NCBI RefSeq assembly: GCF_008831545.1
Contig: NZ_CP044523.1
Location: 2,790,001 to 2,854,000 of the forward strand
Length of the DNA: 64,000 bases
Source: Halorussus halophilus
Lineage (GTDB): Archaea; Halobacteriota; Halobacteria; Halobacteriales; Haladaptataceae
Direction: 5' to 3'
In this document: piece after piece, positions 42,520 to 52,273 of the stretch
How the letters are laid out: every line of letters begins with the position of its first letter
Position numbering within the stretch: position 1 is the stretch's first letter
Notes under the pieces: model-generated
The model's input: only the letters and a program-made list of their open reading frames with translations
What the model was told of the DNA's origin: nothing
Databases searched by the model: none
Program-made: the position numbers and the translations under genes

Positions 42520-43683
42520 ATGGGTGGGACAGCAGAGCGACCGGCACAGAGTGGCGAGCAGGCTTCGAAAGCCGACGTCGAGCGCTATCGAGCGAACGCA
42601 CAGGCCGAGGTGGATAGTGCATCGGTGTATCGAACGCTGGCCGAGGTCGAGTCGTCGCCGCACCTCGCGGAACTGTATCAGCGTCTGGCCGACACCGAAG
42701 ACGAACACGCCGACTTCTGGTTAGAGACGCTGGAATCGACCGGGGAGTCTGCCGAGCGACCCTCGCCCAGTTGGCGGGCGCGAGTGCTGTCGTGGGTCGC
42801 TCGTCGATTCGGCCCGGACGCCGTGTTGCCGACGCTCCGCGGTGCAGAGGCAGGCGACACCAGCGGCTACGCTACGCAAACGGAATCGCGCGACACGTCG
42901 CTTCCAACCGACGAGGAGTCACACGCTCGCCTCCTGTCGGCTATTGACGCGCCGACGGGCATGGAAGGAGGAACGCTCGCGCGCCTCGAAGGCCGCCACC
43001 GGACGACCAGCGGGAACGCCCTCCGGGCGGCCGTGCTGGGTGCCAACGACGGACTCGTCTCGAATTTGAGCCTCGTGATGGGGGTCACGGGTGCGGCGCT
43101 CGCCGCCCAGACGATTCTCGTCACGGGACTCGCGGGACTGCTCGCTGGCGCGGGGTCGATGGCGATGGGCGAGTGGCTCTCCGTGCAGAGTTCCCGGGAA
43201 CTCTACGAGCGACAAATAGCGGTCGAACGAGAGGAGTTGCGGGCGGTCCCCGACGAGGAGGAGACAGAACTCGCGCTCATCTATCAGGCGAAGGGCCTGC
43301 CCGAAGAGCAAGCCCGAAGCCTCGCAGAGCGACTGGTTGCCGACCGGGACACGGCACTCGACACGCTCTCCCGCGAAGAGTTAGGTATCGACCCCGAGGA
43401 ACTCGGTGGGTCCGCAGTCGAGGCCGCCGTCACGTCGTTCGTGCTGTTCGCACTGGGTGCTATCGTTCCGGTCGTCCCGTTCGTCGCGTTCGCCGGGACG
43501 ACGGCCGTCGTCACCAGTCTATTCGTCAGCGGGGTGGCGCTGTTCGTCATCGGCGCGGGAATCACGGTACTGACCGGCCGTAGTGCACTGTATTCGGGTG
43601 GGCGGCAGGTCGTCGTCGGACTCGCCGCCGCTGCGCTGACGTTCGTCGTGGGACGACTCATCGGCGTCGCCGTCGTCGGGTAG
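42520..43683 (+). CDS. Ferritin-like domain fused to VIT1 transporter (MbfA-like)
   Basis: A 387-residue iron or manganese exporter. Residues about 20-75 form a rubrerythrin/ferritin-like helix pair (YRANAQAEVDSASVYRTLAE, LADTEDEHADFWLETL) with the Glu and ExxH residues that bind a di-iron site. The C-terminal part is a VIT1 domain (AVLGANDGLVSNLSLVMGVTGAAL, AGAGSMAMGEWLSVQSSRELYE). This resembles bacterial MbfA, which exports iron under acid or peroxide stress. It forms a pair with the smaller VIT1 gene upstream. Confidence 0.9.
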   Translation: MGGTAERPAQSGEQASKADVERYRANAQAEVDSASVYRTLAEVESSPHLAELYQRLADTEDEHADFWLETLESTGESAERPSPSWRARVLSWVARRFGPDAVLPTLRGAEAGDTSGYATQTESRDTSLPTDEESHARLLSAIDAPTGMEGGTLARLEGRHRTTSGNALRAAVLGANDGLVSNLSLVMGVTGAALAAQTILVTGLAGLLAGAGSMAMGEWLSVQSSRELYERQIAVEREELRAVPDEEETELALIYQAKGLPEEQARSLAERLVADRDTALDTLSREELGIDPEELGGSAVEAAVTSFVLFALGAIVPVVPFVAFAGTTAVVTSLFVSGVALFVIGAGITVLTGRSALYSGGRQVVVGLAAAALTFVVGRLIGVAVVG

Positions 43684-43735
43684 GCGAACGGACGGTTCCA
43701 ACGGATACATACCGGCGCAACGCCGAGGACCCGAC

Positions 43736-44857
43736 ATGGACCGGACGAACCGTTCGAAAGCCGTCGGTCGTCTGTTGGCGACGCTCGGGGCGCTGGGGAC
43801 TGTCCCGGTCGCTTCGGCCCACGGAGGGGAGGCCGCGCCGCCGCTTCCCCAATGGCTCGCGCTGCTGATTCTGGTCGTAGGCGTCGCGGGCATCGTCGGG
43901 AGCGCGTACTCGAAGCGCCATATCTCGGCGAAGGTGGCGCTCGCAGGCGTCTTCGCTGGCATCGTCGTCTCTGCAATCGGAGCAGTCGGACTCGTACAGT
44001 TGTCGCCCGTCGAGACGCTGGCGGCGAGTCAACCACCGGTTTCGCGGTCGGCACTCGGTGCGCTGACCGTCGGCGCAGGCGTCGCAATCGCAATCGGAAG
44101 TCTCGTCGTCGGCCGGATGCAGTGGCCCGACCGGCCGCGATACGCGGGCCTCGGTATCCTGCTCGGCCTCTGGGTCAGCTATCCGATGCTGGCTCCGAGC
44201 GCCTTGACGAACCCGCTGGGCTACGTGTTGGCGCTGGCGGTGACAATCGGCGTCGGCTACTTGCTGTGGGCGGACGCCGGGAGCCTCATCCGGCGAGCCC
44301 TCGGCGACTCGGTCGCTCGCTGGTTCGGCGTCGGCACAGGTGCCATCGCGGGCCTGTTCTTCATGTTCTCGATGGGGATGCTCACGTTCGTCCCCGAACC
44401 CGGCGGCGGCGTGGACTTGAACGAGAGTTTCGTGACGACTGCGCAGGTTGCCAACCCGCTAGTCTACTGGCCCGGCGTCGAGTTCCACTTCCACGACGCC
44501 ATCGGGACGGTGCCACTGAGCGGCGTCCTCTCGGTCGGAATGGCCCTGCTGGTCGGTCTCGTCGCCGTACTGGTCGCGCTGAACGCCTCGCTGCTCGCGT
44601 ATCAGTGGCGCACCGAACACGGCACTGGCGCGATGGAGACGACTGCGGGGTCGGCGGCCGTCGCGGCCCCGAACGCCTGTTGTTGCTGTGGCCCGGTCAT
44701 CTCCGAGTTGGTGGTCGTGTCGGTCGGACCTGCTGCGGCCGCACCGCTCTACTGGCTGTTCGTCGATTTGGCCTCGCCGCTGGGTGCGTTGTTCTTCGTC
44801 ACGAGCGTCGCGTTGCTCGCCGGGAATCTGGTTCGGGCGGGGAATCAGAGTTTGTAG
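43736..44857 (+). CDS. Exported multi-pass membrane protein with a Cys4 motif
   Basis: A 373-residue protein of unknown function. An N-terminal signal sequence (LLATLGALGTVPVASAHGG) is followed by about ten helices. A run of four cysteines (NACCCCGPVI) lies near residue 320 at the start of the last helices, and an HFH stretch lies near residue 255. The exposed CCCC and FHFHDA could bind a soft metal such as copper. It follows the two VIT1 genes after 52 bases, so a role in metal homeostasis is inferred but not shown. Confidence 0.65.
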   Translation: MDRTNRSKAVGRLLATLGALGTVPVASAHGGEAAPPLPQWLALLILVVGVAGIVGSAYSKRHISAKVALAGVFAGIVVSAIGAVGLVQLSPVETLAASQPPVSRSALGALTVGAGVAIAIGSLVVGRMQWPDRPRYAGLGILLGLWVSYPMLAPSALTNPLGYVLALAVTIGVGYLLWADAGSLIRRALGDSVARWFGVGTGAIAGLFFMFSMGMLTFVPEPGGGVDLNESFVTTAQVANPLVYWPGVEFHFHDAIGTVPLSGVLSVGMALLVGLVAVLVALNASLLAYQWRTEHGTGAMETTAGSAAVAAPNACCCCGPVISELVVVSVGPAAAAPLYWLFVDLASPLGALFFVTSVALLAGNLVRAGNQSL

Positions 44858-45013
44858 AAGACGGTTTCAGGTCAGTTCGTGGATTTTGGCGAAGAACTGG
44901 CGCGCGCTATCACGACGACGTGTCGTCGCTACGGAACCAGTAGCGCAACTGAATGTCTCCTTCGTCCCTACTCACTCGGGAGCCCAGCCAGCTACCGTCT
45001 TCCAAATCCACTC
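44858..45013. other. Short intergenic region between convergent genes
   Basis: No gene, hairpin or repeat was recognised between the Cys4 membrane protein and the HTH regulator. Confidence 0.4.
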
Positions 45014-45655
45014 TCACTCCACGAACCCCGTGACGACCGCCGCCTGCGCTTTCCGAACGAGTTCCGAGGCAGTGCTCTCCGAGCAGTCCAACGTCGCTCC
45101 GACCTCGCTCATCGACCCGGTGCGAGGAACGTCGTAGTAGCCGACGGAGACGGCGACTTTCAGTGCTTCCCGCTGGCGAGGAGTAAGCCGACACCGTCCG
45201 GCAGGACTGCCGTACTCGCCGACGCTCGTAATCTCGTAGTCGCCTGCCGTTTCGAGTTTCTCGAACAGTGTCTGGAGGGCGTCGTGGGTCCCGACGAAGG
45301 TGAACTTGATGGTGCCGTCCTCACGGTACGTAATCGGCGGGAGCGCCAGAATGCCGGACGCGGCGACTGCGTCCGCGAGTCGGGGAGCCATCTCGAATTG
45401 CTCCTGTTGGACGAACGCGTACGTCGCCCCGTCGTCGTCTGAGAGCGCGTAGTCGTCCACGGCCGAGAGGTCGTTCACTAGCGGCTTGACCACCGACGGC
45501 GGTGCATCGAGTCGGGAGAGCGTCGTCGGAGTCGGACGACTGGCGTCCCACGTCAGCACGGTAGCCGTCGAAACCGTCGCAGCGTCGATGACCGCTCGAT
45601 GCAGGGGATGGGCGTCCTGTCGGGAGCGGTCGAACACGACCGAAACGCGTCGCAT
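45014..45655 (-). CDS. Bacterio-opsin-activator-type HTH regulator
   Basis: A 213-residue regulator. The N-terminal domain (residues about 1-150) lacks known ligand motifs, and the C-terminal HTH_10 domain reads LTPRQREALKVAVSVGYYDVPRTG then LDCSESTASELVRKAQAAV. It is divergent from the alpha/beta hydrolase gene, with about 85 bases between starts, and may control it. Confidence 0.83.
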   Translation of the reverse strand: MRRVSVVFDRSRQDAHPLHRAVIDAATVSTATVLTWDASRPTPTTLSRLDAPPSVVKPLVNDLSAVDDYALSDDDGATYAFVQQEQFEMAPRLADAVAASGILALPPITYREDGTIKFTFVGTHDALQTLFEKLETAGDYEITSVGEYGSPAGRCRLTPRQREALKVAVSVGYYDVPRTGSMSEVGATLDCSESTASELVRKAQAAVVTGFVE

Positions 45656-45740
45656 GTCGAGGACTCGTCTCCGCCACTACTTAATAGACCGGCCTGGAAC
45701 GGCAGTACCGCCACCACGCTGACGCGAAAATCGCCAGACG

Positions 45741-46646
45741 ATGACTACCAACGCACTCTCAGTGCCCGACGATGCTGTGGATTCCGCCGACTCCGAAGAG
45801 ACGGCGCCCCAAGTTGTCGAAACGAGCGCGGGGACGACGCTCTGCTACGCGACGTACGGCGACCCCGAGGGAACGCCGCTCGTCTTCTTCCACGGAACCC
45901 CCGGTTCGCGCCTCCTCGGCCGTCTCTTCGACGACATGGCGCGCGAGAACGGCGTCCGCGTACTCGCACCCGACCGACCGGGATACGGCCGCTCTGCACT
46001 TCCGAGCGATTACGACCTCCCGGACATCGAGGAGGGAATCGCTGCACTCGCCGAGAGCGTCGATGCAGAGCGAGTCGCCGTCGCGGGCTTCTCTGGGGGC
46101 GCGCCGTACGCGCTCGCGGCCGCCACGAGTGCCTCGGAGCGAGTTCGTTCCGTGGACCTCGTTTCGGGGGCCGTTCCGCCGGCATACGAGGAGAACCTAC
46201 CGACGGCCCTCCGAGTCATGCGGCGACTGGCGACGACGACGCCGAGTCTCCTCTCGGCGGGGTTTGGATTTCAGGCCGCACTGGCTCGATTGCTTCCGCC
46301 AGACGCAATCGTCTCGCAGTACACCACCGAATCGAGTCCTGTCGAAGTATCCGAGCGAGTCGCACGACTGGTCGAACATGACTTTCGGGAAGCATTCGCC
46401 GAAACGGCAAGCGGGGCGGTTAGAGACTCCCAACTGTTCGCTTCGTCGTGGAACTTCGACCCCGAGACGACGTCCTGTCCGGTCCGGTTCTGGCACGGTG
46501 AACTGGACGAGAACGTACCCGTCGAAGGGGTACGCGACTTCTCCGCATCGATTTCTCACGCCAATCTGACCGTGTTGGACGCACACGGCCATCTGGAGAC
46601 CTTGCTCGGTGCGCGCGAACGGGTCGTCCGGGCAGTCAGTCAGTAG
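45741..46646 (+). CDS. Alpha/beta-hydrolase
   Basis: A 301-residue cytosolic alpha/beta hydrolase. The oxyanion region FFHGTPGSRL is near residue 50, the nucleophile elbow is GFSGGAPYALA near residue 117, and the acid (HGELDENVP) and catalytic His (DAHGHLE) follow near the C-terminus. All three catalytic residues are present, so it is likely active; the substrate is unknown. The first 30 residues are an acidic extension. Confidence 0.9.
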   Translation: MTTNALSVPDDAVDSADSEETAPQVVETSAGTTLCYATYGDPEGTPLVFFHGTPGSRLLGRLFDDMARENGVRVLAPDRPGYGRSALPSDYDLPDIEEGIAALAESVDAERVAVAGFSGGAPYALAAATSASERVRSVDLVSGAVPPAYEENLPTALRVMRRLATTTPSLLSAGFGFQAALARLLPPDAIVSQYTTESSPVEVSERVARLVEHDFREAFAETASGAVRDSQLFASSWNFDPETTSCPVRFWHGELDENVPVEGVRDFSASISHANLTVLDAHGHLETLLGARERVVRAVSQ

Positions 46647-46663
46647 CTTTTGGGTCTCCGTCG

Positions 46664-47287
46664 TCAGGCACCTTCGACTAGTCGCTCGAATTGCTCCGGC
46701 GGAATCGCACCTCGCGCCGCGTGCCCCTCGTACGCGAACGTCGGAATTCCACTCACACCTCTCTTTTGCGCCTCCTCGAATCGCTCGCGCAGTTCTGCTT
46801 CCAGGGTCTCGTCCTCGGTCGCATCCCGAATCTCCGCTCCGTCCAAGCCAACACCTTCCGCAATCTCGACCAGCACGTCTGCATCACCGATGTCGCGCCC
46901 GTCCTGCCAGAGCGCCTCGAAAATCGCCTCGTGGAACTCCAAGAAGGTCTCCTCGTCGTAACTCTGGCGAACGTAGAGCGCGGCCTGCTGGGCGTCCCAC
47001 GAGTCCACGTCGAGCGAGTAGTCGAGCGTCATCTCCACGTCGTAGCGGTCTTTCAGACGCTCGACGTTCTCCTCGACCTGCGCGAAGTAGTCGTCGTCCT
47101 TGCCATCGTCTACCTCGTCGTGAATCTCGCCGGAGTCGTCGCGTTTGTACCCTCGAAGGTCGTAGAACTGCCACTCGACTTCGGGTGGGTCGTCTGCCTG
47201 CTCGCGGTACTGCTCCATCGCGGCTTTCCCGAGGTAGCAGAACGGGCAGACGTAGTCCGAATAGACGGCGAGCGCGTCGTTGGTCAT
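46664..47287 (-). CDS. DsbA-family (FrnE-like) thiol oxidoreductase
   Basis: A 207-residue cytosolic DsbA-like protein with active site YVCPFCYLG (Cys14, Cys17), a helical insertion, and the cis-Pro loop VSGIPTFAYEG near residue 180. No signal peptide is present, so it acts in the cytoplasm, as FrnE proteins do. I used the ATG giving MTNDALAVYSDYVC; the ORF extends nine residues upstream. It converges on the alpha/beta-hydrolase gene and lies next to a thioredoxin gene. Confidence 0.92.
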   Translation of the reverse strand: MTNDALAVYSDYVCPFCYLGKAAMEQYREQADDPPEVEWQFYDLRGYKRDDSGEIHDEVDDGKDDDYFAQVEENVERLKDRYDVEMTLDYSLDVDSWDAQQAALYVRQSYDEETFLEFHEAIFEALWQDGRDIGDADVLVEIAEGVGLDGAEIRDATEDETLEAELRERFEEAQKRGVSGIPTFAYEGHAARGAIPPEQFERLVEGA

Positions 47288-47371
47288 ACGAGACAGAAAC
47301 GACCACGGGGACAAAAGAGCGTCAGTCGCGGAGATTTCGGCCGGGACGAGTTGTCGTCAGTGCCCGATAGG

Positions 47372-47716
47372 TTACTCCCCGCGATTCTCCACAAACTCCA
47401 CGACCGCCTGCGTTTCCTGAAACCCCTCCGCCAACCTATCGACCAGTTCGCCGTCTTCGAACAGCAACAGGGTCGGCACGCTCCGCACGTCGTATGTGTC
47501 GATTAGCTCGGGGTCGTCACGGGGATTCAGCGTGCCGACCGCCGCTTCGGTCGCGCGGGCGACGTTGCCGACGACAGGTTCGATTGATTGACAGATAGCA
47601 CACCCGTTCGTGTAGAAATCGACCAGTACGAGGTCGTGAGTGGCGACGAAGGCGGCTAACTCATCGGCGTCGGCCAACTGGACCGGCGTGTCGGGGGAAT
47701 CTGAGCGAGTGGTCAC
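47372..47716 (-). CDS. Thioredoxin-like protein (CAIC active site)
   Basis: A 114-residue thioredoxin fold with LVDFYTNGCAICQSIEP (active-site CAIC in place of CGPC) near residues 39-42 and the cis-Pro YDVRSVPTLLLFEDGE. The non-standard dipeptide changes redox potential relative to classic thioredoxin. It has its own start and lies 85 bases upstream of the DsbA-like gene in the same direction, so the two may be co-expressed. Confidence 0.9.
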   Translation of the reverse strand: MTTRSDSPDTPVQLADADELAAFVATHDLVLVDFYTNGCAICQSIEPVVGNVARATEAAVGTLNPRDDPELIDTYDVRSVPTLLLFEDGELVDRLAEGFQETQAVVEFVENRGE

Positions 47717-47737
47717 ACCCCGTTTTGGCGACAGAGT

Positions 47738-47745
47738 AATTTAGG
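47738..47745 (+). promoter_or_regulatory. TATA element of the UspA gene
   Basis: AATTTAGG lies 23-30 bases before the UspA ATG, consistent with a leaderless transcript. Confidence 0.45.
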
Positions 47746-47767
47746 CATCTCGGCCCGTAGTCCGATT

Positions 47768-48652
47768 ATGTACGACCGGGTACTGGTCCCAACCGACGGG
47801 AGCGAGGAATCCCGCCGGGCGGCGACTCACGGGGTGGAACTGGCATCGCGGTTCGGGGGTCTCGTCCGCGCCCTGTACGTCGTGGACGACCGCTACAGCG
47901 GCTTAGAGTTCGGCGACGCGGACGGCGACCCAGTCACGCAGGCACTCGAACACGACGGTGAGGAAGCCACCGAAGCGGTCGAGAACGCCGCGGCGGAGCG
48001 ACGCGTCGAAGCGACGAGCGAACTCCGGGAGGGCATCCCGGCGGACGCGATTCTGGACGCCATCGCAGAGTGGGACGCCGACCTCGTGGTGATGGGAACC
48101 CACGGGCGGACCGGCCTCGAACACTTTCTGGTGGGAAGCACCGCAGAGCGCGTCGTCCGGTACTCGCCAGTGCCAGTGCTGACGGTGCGAGCGAACGGAC
48201 AGGACGCGACCGACTACGAGACGATAGTCGTCGCAACCGACGGGAGCGAACCCGCAGACGACGCCATCACCGAAGCGCTGACCGTCGCCAACGCCTACGA
48301 CGCGACCGTTCACGTGCTGTCGGTGGTCGATACGCGACTCTCACAGTCGGCGGCGCTGCTGGAGTCGCTCGAAATCGAGGCGAAAAACGCAGTCAGCGAC
48401 GCCATCGAGCAGGTCACGACCGACGACGAGGACGGCGACGTAGACGTGACGACGACGGTGATGGAAGGCGTCCCCGCGGCGGCAATCGTCGATTACGCGG
48501 CGGACAACGACGCCGACCTACTCGTCGTCGGGACGCGCGGCGTGACTGGACTGGACCGGTTCGTCACCGGTAGCACGGCCGAGCGAGTGGTTCGAACGTC
48601 GCCGGTGCCGGTGTTGACGGTACCAGCGGAAGAAAGCAAGAATGAGGAATAA
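47768..48652 (+). CDS. Tandem universal stress protein (UspA)
   Basis: A 294-residue protein made of two UspA domains (about residues 1-145 and 155-290). Each starts with a conserved strand ([34 protein letters not shown]) and ends with the ATP-binding motif ([46 protein letters not shown]). Both motifs G-x2-G-x9-G-S/T are intact, so each domain probably binds ATP. The role is stress resistance in general. Confidence 0.92.
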   Translation: MYDRVLVPTDGSEESRRAATHGVELASRFGGLVRALYVVDDRYSGLEFGDADGDPVTQALEHDGEEATEAVENAAAERRVEATSELREGIPADAILDAIAEWDADLVVMGTHGRTGLEHFLVGSTAERVVRYSPVPVLTVRANGQDATDYETIVVATDGSEPADDAITEALTVANAYDATVHVLSVVDTRLSQSAALLESLEIEAKNAVSDAIEQVTTDDEDGDVDVTTTVMEGVPAAAIVDYAADNDADLLVVGTRGVTGLDRFVTGSTAERVVRTSPVPVLTVPAEESKNEE

Positions 48653-48714
48653 CGACGGGGACGAGCAGACTGAAATCCGGAGCAAATAACCACCTCCGAA
48701 CCCTGCGGTATCCC

Positions 48715-51357
48715 ATGGACGCGGCGCTGGGGCCACCCGAGAAGATGGCCGAACACAGCGACGAGTTGACGCCGATGATGAGCCAGTACTTCGAACTCTG
48801 CTCGGAGTACGAGGAGTCGCTGGTCCTCTTTCAGGTCGGCGACTTCTACGAGACGTTCTGCGAGGCGGCCGAGACGAGCGCCCGCCTGCTCGAAATCGCG
48901 CTGACCCAGCGCGAGGATTCGACCGGAACCTACCCGATGGCGGGCATCCCTATTGACAACGCCGAGTCGTACATCGAGACCTTGCTCGACGCAGGATATC
49001 GCGTCGCCGTCGCCGACCAAGTGCAGGACCCCGAGGAGGCGACTGGCGTCGTGGAGCGCGCCGTCACGCGCATCGTCACGCCGGGCACCCTGACCGAAGA
49101 CGAACTGCTCGACACCGAGGACAACAACTTCGTGGCGTGTCTCACGGAGGATGGCACCAAGGCAGAGCAAGCCGCCGCAGGCGATAGATATGGTCTCGCC
49201 ATGCTCGACGTTTCGACGGGCGACTTCTACGCGACCAGCACCCGCAGAGAGACGACCATCGAGGACGAAATCAGCCGCTTCGCGCCCGCCGAAGCTATCG
49301 TGGAACCCGGCGCGGCGGCCGACCAGTTCGGTCGGGAGTGCATGGTCACGCCGTACGACGCCGCGGCGTTCGACCTCGACACTGCCCGGGAACGTGTCAG
49401 CGACTACTTCGGGTCGCCGGACGACCTGCTGGCGGCACCCGCTGAAATTCGAGCCACTGGCGCGCTCCTTGCCTACGCGGAGTACACACGCGGCGGAGAA
49501 GACGACCATTTGGGCTACCTCAACCACCTCACGCGCTACGAACCGCGGGAGTACATGCTGTTGGACGCGGTGGCGCTTTCGAGTTTGGAGCTGTTCGAGC
49601 GCAGGAACGTCCGGGGCCACGACGACGCGACACTTCTCGGCGTGCTGGACGAGACTTCCTGCGCACTGGGAAGCCGCAAATTGAAAGATTGGCTCCGACG
49701 ACCGCTGCTCGACCCCGACCGAATCGAGGCCCGACTCGACGCCGTAGAGGAGTGGACGCGAAACGTACAGGCCCGCGAGGAAGTCAGCGAGCAACTGCGC
49801 GACGTGTACGACATCGAGCGACTCATCGCCCGCATCTCACGAGGCCGGGCGAACGCACGGGACTTGCGCTCGCTGAAATCGACGCTCGAAGTCGTCCCCG
49901 AACTCAAAGCCGAGATAGCCGACCTCGAATCCGAGAAGCTCAGCGACCTGCGAGAGCGACTGGACGAACTCGCCGAGATCCGGGACCTCGTCGGTGCCGC
50001 GATTCAGGAGACGCCCGCCCGCGAGATTACGGAGGGCGGCGTGATTCGGGAGGGCTACGACGACGAACTGGACGACCTCCGCGAGACAGAGCGCGAAGGC
50101 AAGCAGTGGATAGACTCGCTCGAACAGCAAGAGTGCGAACGAACCGGCATCGACTCGCTGAAAGTCGGGCACAACTCCGTCCACGGCTACTACATCGAGG
50201 TGACGAACCCGAACCTCGACTCGGTGCCGGACGACTACGAGCGCAGACAGACGCTGAAAAATTCAGAGCGGTTCTACACGCCCGAGTTGAAGGAGCGCGA
50301 AGACGAGATTATCCGCGCGGAGAATCGCGCGGACGACCTCGAACACGAACTGTTCAGAGACGTGCGCTCGACCGTCGCCGCCGAGTCCGAACGCGTGCAG
50401 GCGCTCGCCGATGCACTCGCGGAGTTGGACGTCCTGACGGCACTCGCCGAAGTCGCGGCGACGCACGACTACAATCGGCCCGAGATAGGAGGAAACGGCA
50501 TCCATATCGAGGGCGGTCGCCACCCCGTCGTGGAGCGCACCGAGGAGTCGTTCGTCCCGAACGACGTTCACCTCACCGACGACTCGCACTTCGCGGTCGT
50601 CACCGGCCCGAACATGTCCGGGAAATCGACGTACATGCGGCAGGTCGCGCTGATTACGGTACTTGCCCAAACGGGGAGCTTCGTCCCAGCGTCGAGCGCC
50701 GAGATCCAGCCAGTAGACCGCATCTTCACCCGCGTCGGCGCGAGCGACGACATCGCGGGCGGGAGGTCTACCTTCATGGTGGAGATGACCGAACTCGCCG
50801 CAATTCTGCGCAGTGCGACCGACCGTTCGTTGGTCTTGTTGGACGAAGTGGGCCGAGGCACCAGCACCACCGACGGACTCGCCATCGCGCGGGCCGTGAC
50901 CGAGCACGTCCACGACGAAATCGCCGCGAAGACGCTCTTCGCGACGCATCACCACGAGTTGACCGAGACCGCAGACGCCCTTCCGGGGGCGTTCAACCTG
51001 CACTTCTCGGCCGACCAGTCGAGCGAGCAGGTCGTCTTCGACCACGACGTGCGGCCGGGCGCGGCGACCGCTTCGTACGGCGTCCAGGTCGCCCGCGCGG
51101 CGGGCGTCCCGAACGAAGTCGTCGAGCGCTCGCGGGAGTTGCTGTGTGAGGATGTGGAGGGAAGAGATAGAGAGAGCGATTCGGAACTCGTGTCCGCGGA
51201 CGGGGAATCCGCGAGAGCAAACGGCGGGAACGAGGCCAGTCAGAATGGCGCGGCGAGCGGCGAGGTCGCCGCTCGCCTCGAAACCATCGACGTGGCGACG
51301 ATGACGCCGCTGGAGGCGATGAACGAACTCGCCGAACTGAAACGCGAGTTCGAATAG
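48715..51357 (+). CDS. mutS: DNA mismatch repair protein MutS
   Basis: An 880-residue MutS1 protein that recognises mismatches. The mismatch-reading Phe-x-Glu motif is in [10 protein letters not shown] (Phe44, Glu46). Domains follow in the usual order: connector, core ([17 protein letters not shown] clamp region), and the C-terminal ABC ATPase with Walker [10 protein letters not shown] near residue 631, signature STFMVEMTE and Walker [18 protein letters not shown] poorly conserved acidic linker (residues about 820-855) precedes the C-terminal helix-turn-helix. Haloarchaea often carry several mutS genes; no mutL is adjacent. Confidence 0.96.
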   Translation: MDAALGPPEKMAEHSDELTPMMSQYFELCSEYEESLVLFQVGDFYETFCEAAETSARLLEIALTQREDSTGTYPMAGIPIDNAESYIETLLDAGYRVAVADQVQDPEEATGVVERAVTRIVTPGTLTEDELLDTEDNNFVACLTEDGTKAEQAAAGDRYGLAMLDVSTGDFYATSTRRETTIEDEISRFAPAEAIVEPGAAADQFGRECMVTPYDAAAFDLDTARERVSDYFGSPDDLLAAPAEIRATGALLAYAEYTRGGEDDHLGYLNHLTRYEPREYMLLDAVALSSLELFERRNVRGHDDATLLGVLDETSCALGSRKLKDWLRRPLLDPDRIEARLDAVEEWTRNVQAREEVSEQLRDVYDIERLIARISRGRANARDLRSLKSTLEVVPELKAEIADLESEKLSDLRERLDELAEIRDLVGAAIQETPAREITEGGVIREGYDDELDDLRETEREGKQWIDSLEQQECERTGIDSLKVGHNSVHGYYIEVTNPNLDSVPDDYERRQTLKNSERFYTPELKEREDEIIRAENRADDLEHELFRDVRSTVAAESERVQALADALAELDVLTALAEVAATHDYNRPEIGGNGIHIEGGRHPVVERTEESFVPNDVHLTDDSHFAVVTGPNMSGKSTYMRQVALITVLAQTGSFVPASSAEIQPVDRIFTRVGASDDIAGGRSTFMVEMTELAAILRSATDRSLVLLDEVGRGTSTTDGLAIARAVTEHVHDEIAAKTLFATHHHELTETADALPGAFNLHFSADQSSEQVVFDHDVRPGAATASYGVQVARAAGVPNEVVERSRELLCEDVEGRDRESDSELVSADGESARANGGNEASQNGAASGEVAARLETIDVATMTPLEAMNELAELKREFE

Positions 51358-51365
51358 CGGTCTTC

Positions 51366-52151
51366 TCAGGTCGCGGAGATGCGAGGCGCTAGCAGATACT
51401 CGACGGAGCCTGCGCCGTCGGCGAACCCGGATTCGACTTCGAGCGGTTGTTCCGTGCCCATCCGGAGGTCGAGTTCGAGGTCGCTGGACATCGCCCGCTC
51501 GATGGCGAGCAGATACTCCAGCGAGTACAGCGAGTGGGCGTCGCCCGGCGTCAACTCGACCAGTTCGTCTGCCGACAGCGTGAGCGACACGTCGTCAGTA
51601 TCGCCTTCGGCCTCGACGTAGAACACCTCCTCGGCGTCGTCGAGACCGAGCGCGAGGTGGTCTGAAACCATGTCCGCCGCGCGAATCGCGCGCTCGAACT
51701 CACCCGCGTCGGTGACGACAGCACCCGTGAAGTCGAAGCCCTCGCTAGGCCGGTCCGGCGGCGAGCGAATAGTCTCGGGGTCGATGACAGCGAGCGTGTA
51801 TTCGAGTTCGTCGATACAAATTTCGAGTTTTCGGGTCTCGGTGTCGAGGGTGAACTCAATTAGCTGTCCGCGGTCGGCCATCTTCACCACGTCTTGCAGT
51901 CGAGAGAGGTCGATGCCGACGTGGCCCTCGGTCGCTTCGAGTGCGTCGAAGGCGGCGCTTTCCAACGTTATTTCGACCGACGCGACAGTCGCCGCGTCGA
52001 TGGCCGAGAGTCGGATGCCGTCGTCGTCGTCGTACTGGAGATGGCACTCCTCGAACAAGGCGGACGCAAACGCGACGGTTTGCTGAATCGAGTCGGCGTC
52101 TACGATGGCGTGGAACGGCCGGGTCGTGGTAACGGAGTCGAAATCGCTCAT
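51366..52151 (-). CDS. PCNA-like sliding clamp
   Basis: A 261-residue clamp of the PCNA family. Both halves show typical strands: HAIVDADSIQQTVAFASALFEECHL, ETRKLEICIDELEYTLAVIDPETI, ADMVSDHLALGLD, FYVEAEGDTDDVSLTL and the C-terminal VEYLLAPRI. Compared with main haloarchaeal PCNA (which starts MFKAIV) it has an extra 11-residue N-terminus (SDFDSVTTTRPF) and many changed surface positions, so it may be a second, diverged clamp rather than the main one. It lies between mutS and nucS, whose products can both work with a clamp. It converges with mutS. Confidence 0.85.
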   Translation of the reverse strand: MSDFDSVTTTRPFHAIVDADSIQQTVAFASALFEECHLQYDDDDGIRLSAIDAATVASVEITLESAAFDALEATEGHVGIDLSRLQDVVKMADRGQLIEFTLDTETRKLEICIDELEYTLAVIDPETIRSPPDRPSEGFDFTGAVVTDAGEFERAIRAADMVSDHLALGLDDAEEVFYVEAEGDTDDVSLTLSADELVELTPGDAHSLYSLEYLLAIERAMSSDLELDLRMGTEQPLEVESGFADGAGSVEYLLAPRISAT

Positions 52152-52211
52152 CAGTTCTCGTGAATTGTATCAGGGAACTATCCTATAAGTGTTCTGTCGA
52201 TATCCGAAGCT

Positions 52212-52230
52212 ATAACCTGAAACAAGTTAT
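52212..52230. repeat. 19-bp direct repeat, copy 1, clamp/unknown divergent promoter
   Basis: ATAACCTGAAACAAGTTAT; it also contains an internal ATAAC/GTTAT inverted repeat. It matches copy 2 at 16 of 19 positions, 43 bases away. It is probably a regulatory binding site. Confidence 0.6.
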
Positions 52231-52254
52231 CTTTATATCCGTATGCCCTAACTC

Positions 52255-52273
52255 ATAACCAGAAACAGATTAT
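52255..52273. repeat. 19-bp direct repeat, copy 2, overlapping a start codon
   Basis: ATAACCAGAAACAGATTAT; it overlaps the ATG of the rightward gene by two bases. Binding there would block the transcript start or leader of that gene, which suggests autoregulation. Confidence 0.6.

Noticed and set aside
45599-46381. 260-residue plus-strand ORF overlapping the alpha/beta-hydrolase in another frame
   Set aside because: It is Arg-rich and out of frame with the conserved catalytic motifs; a shadow of the real gene.
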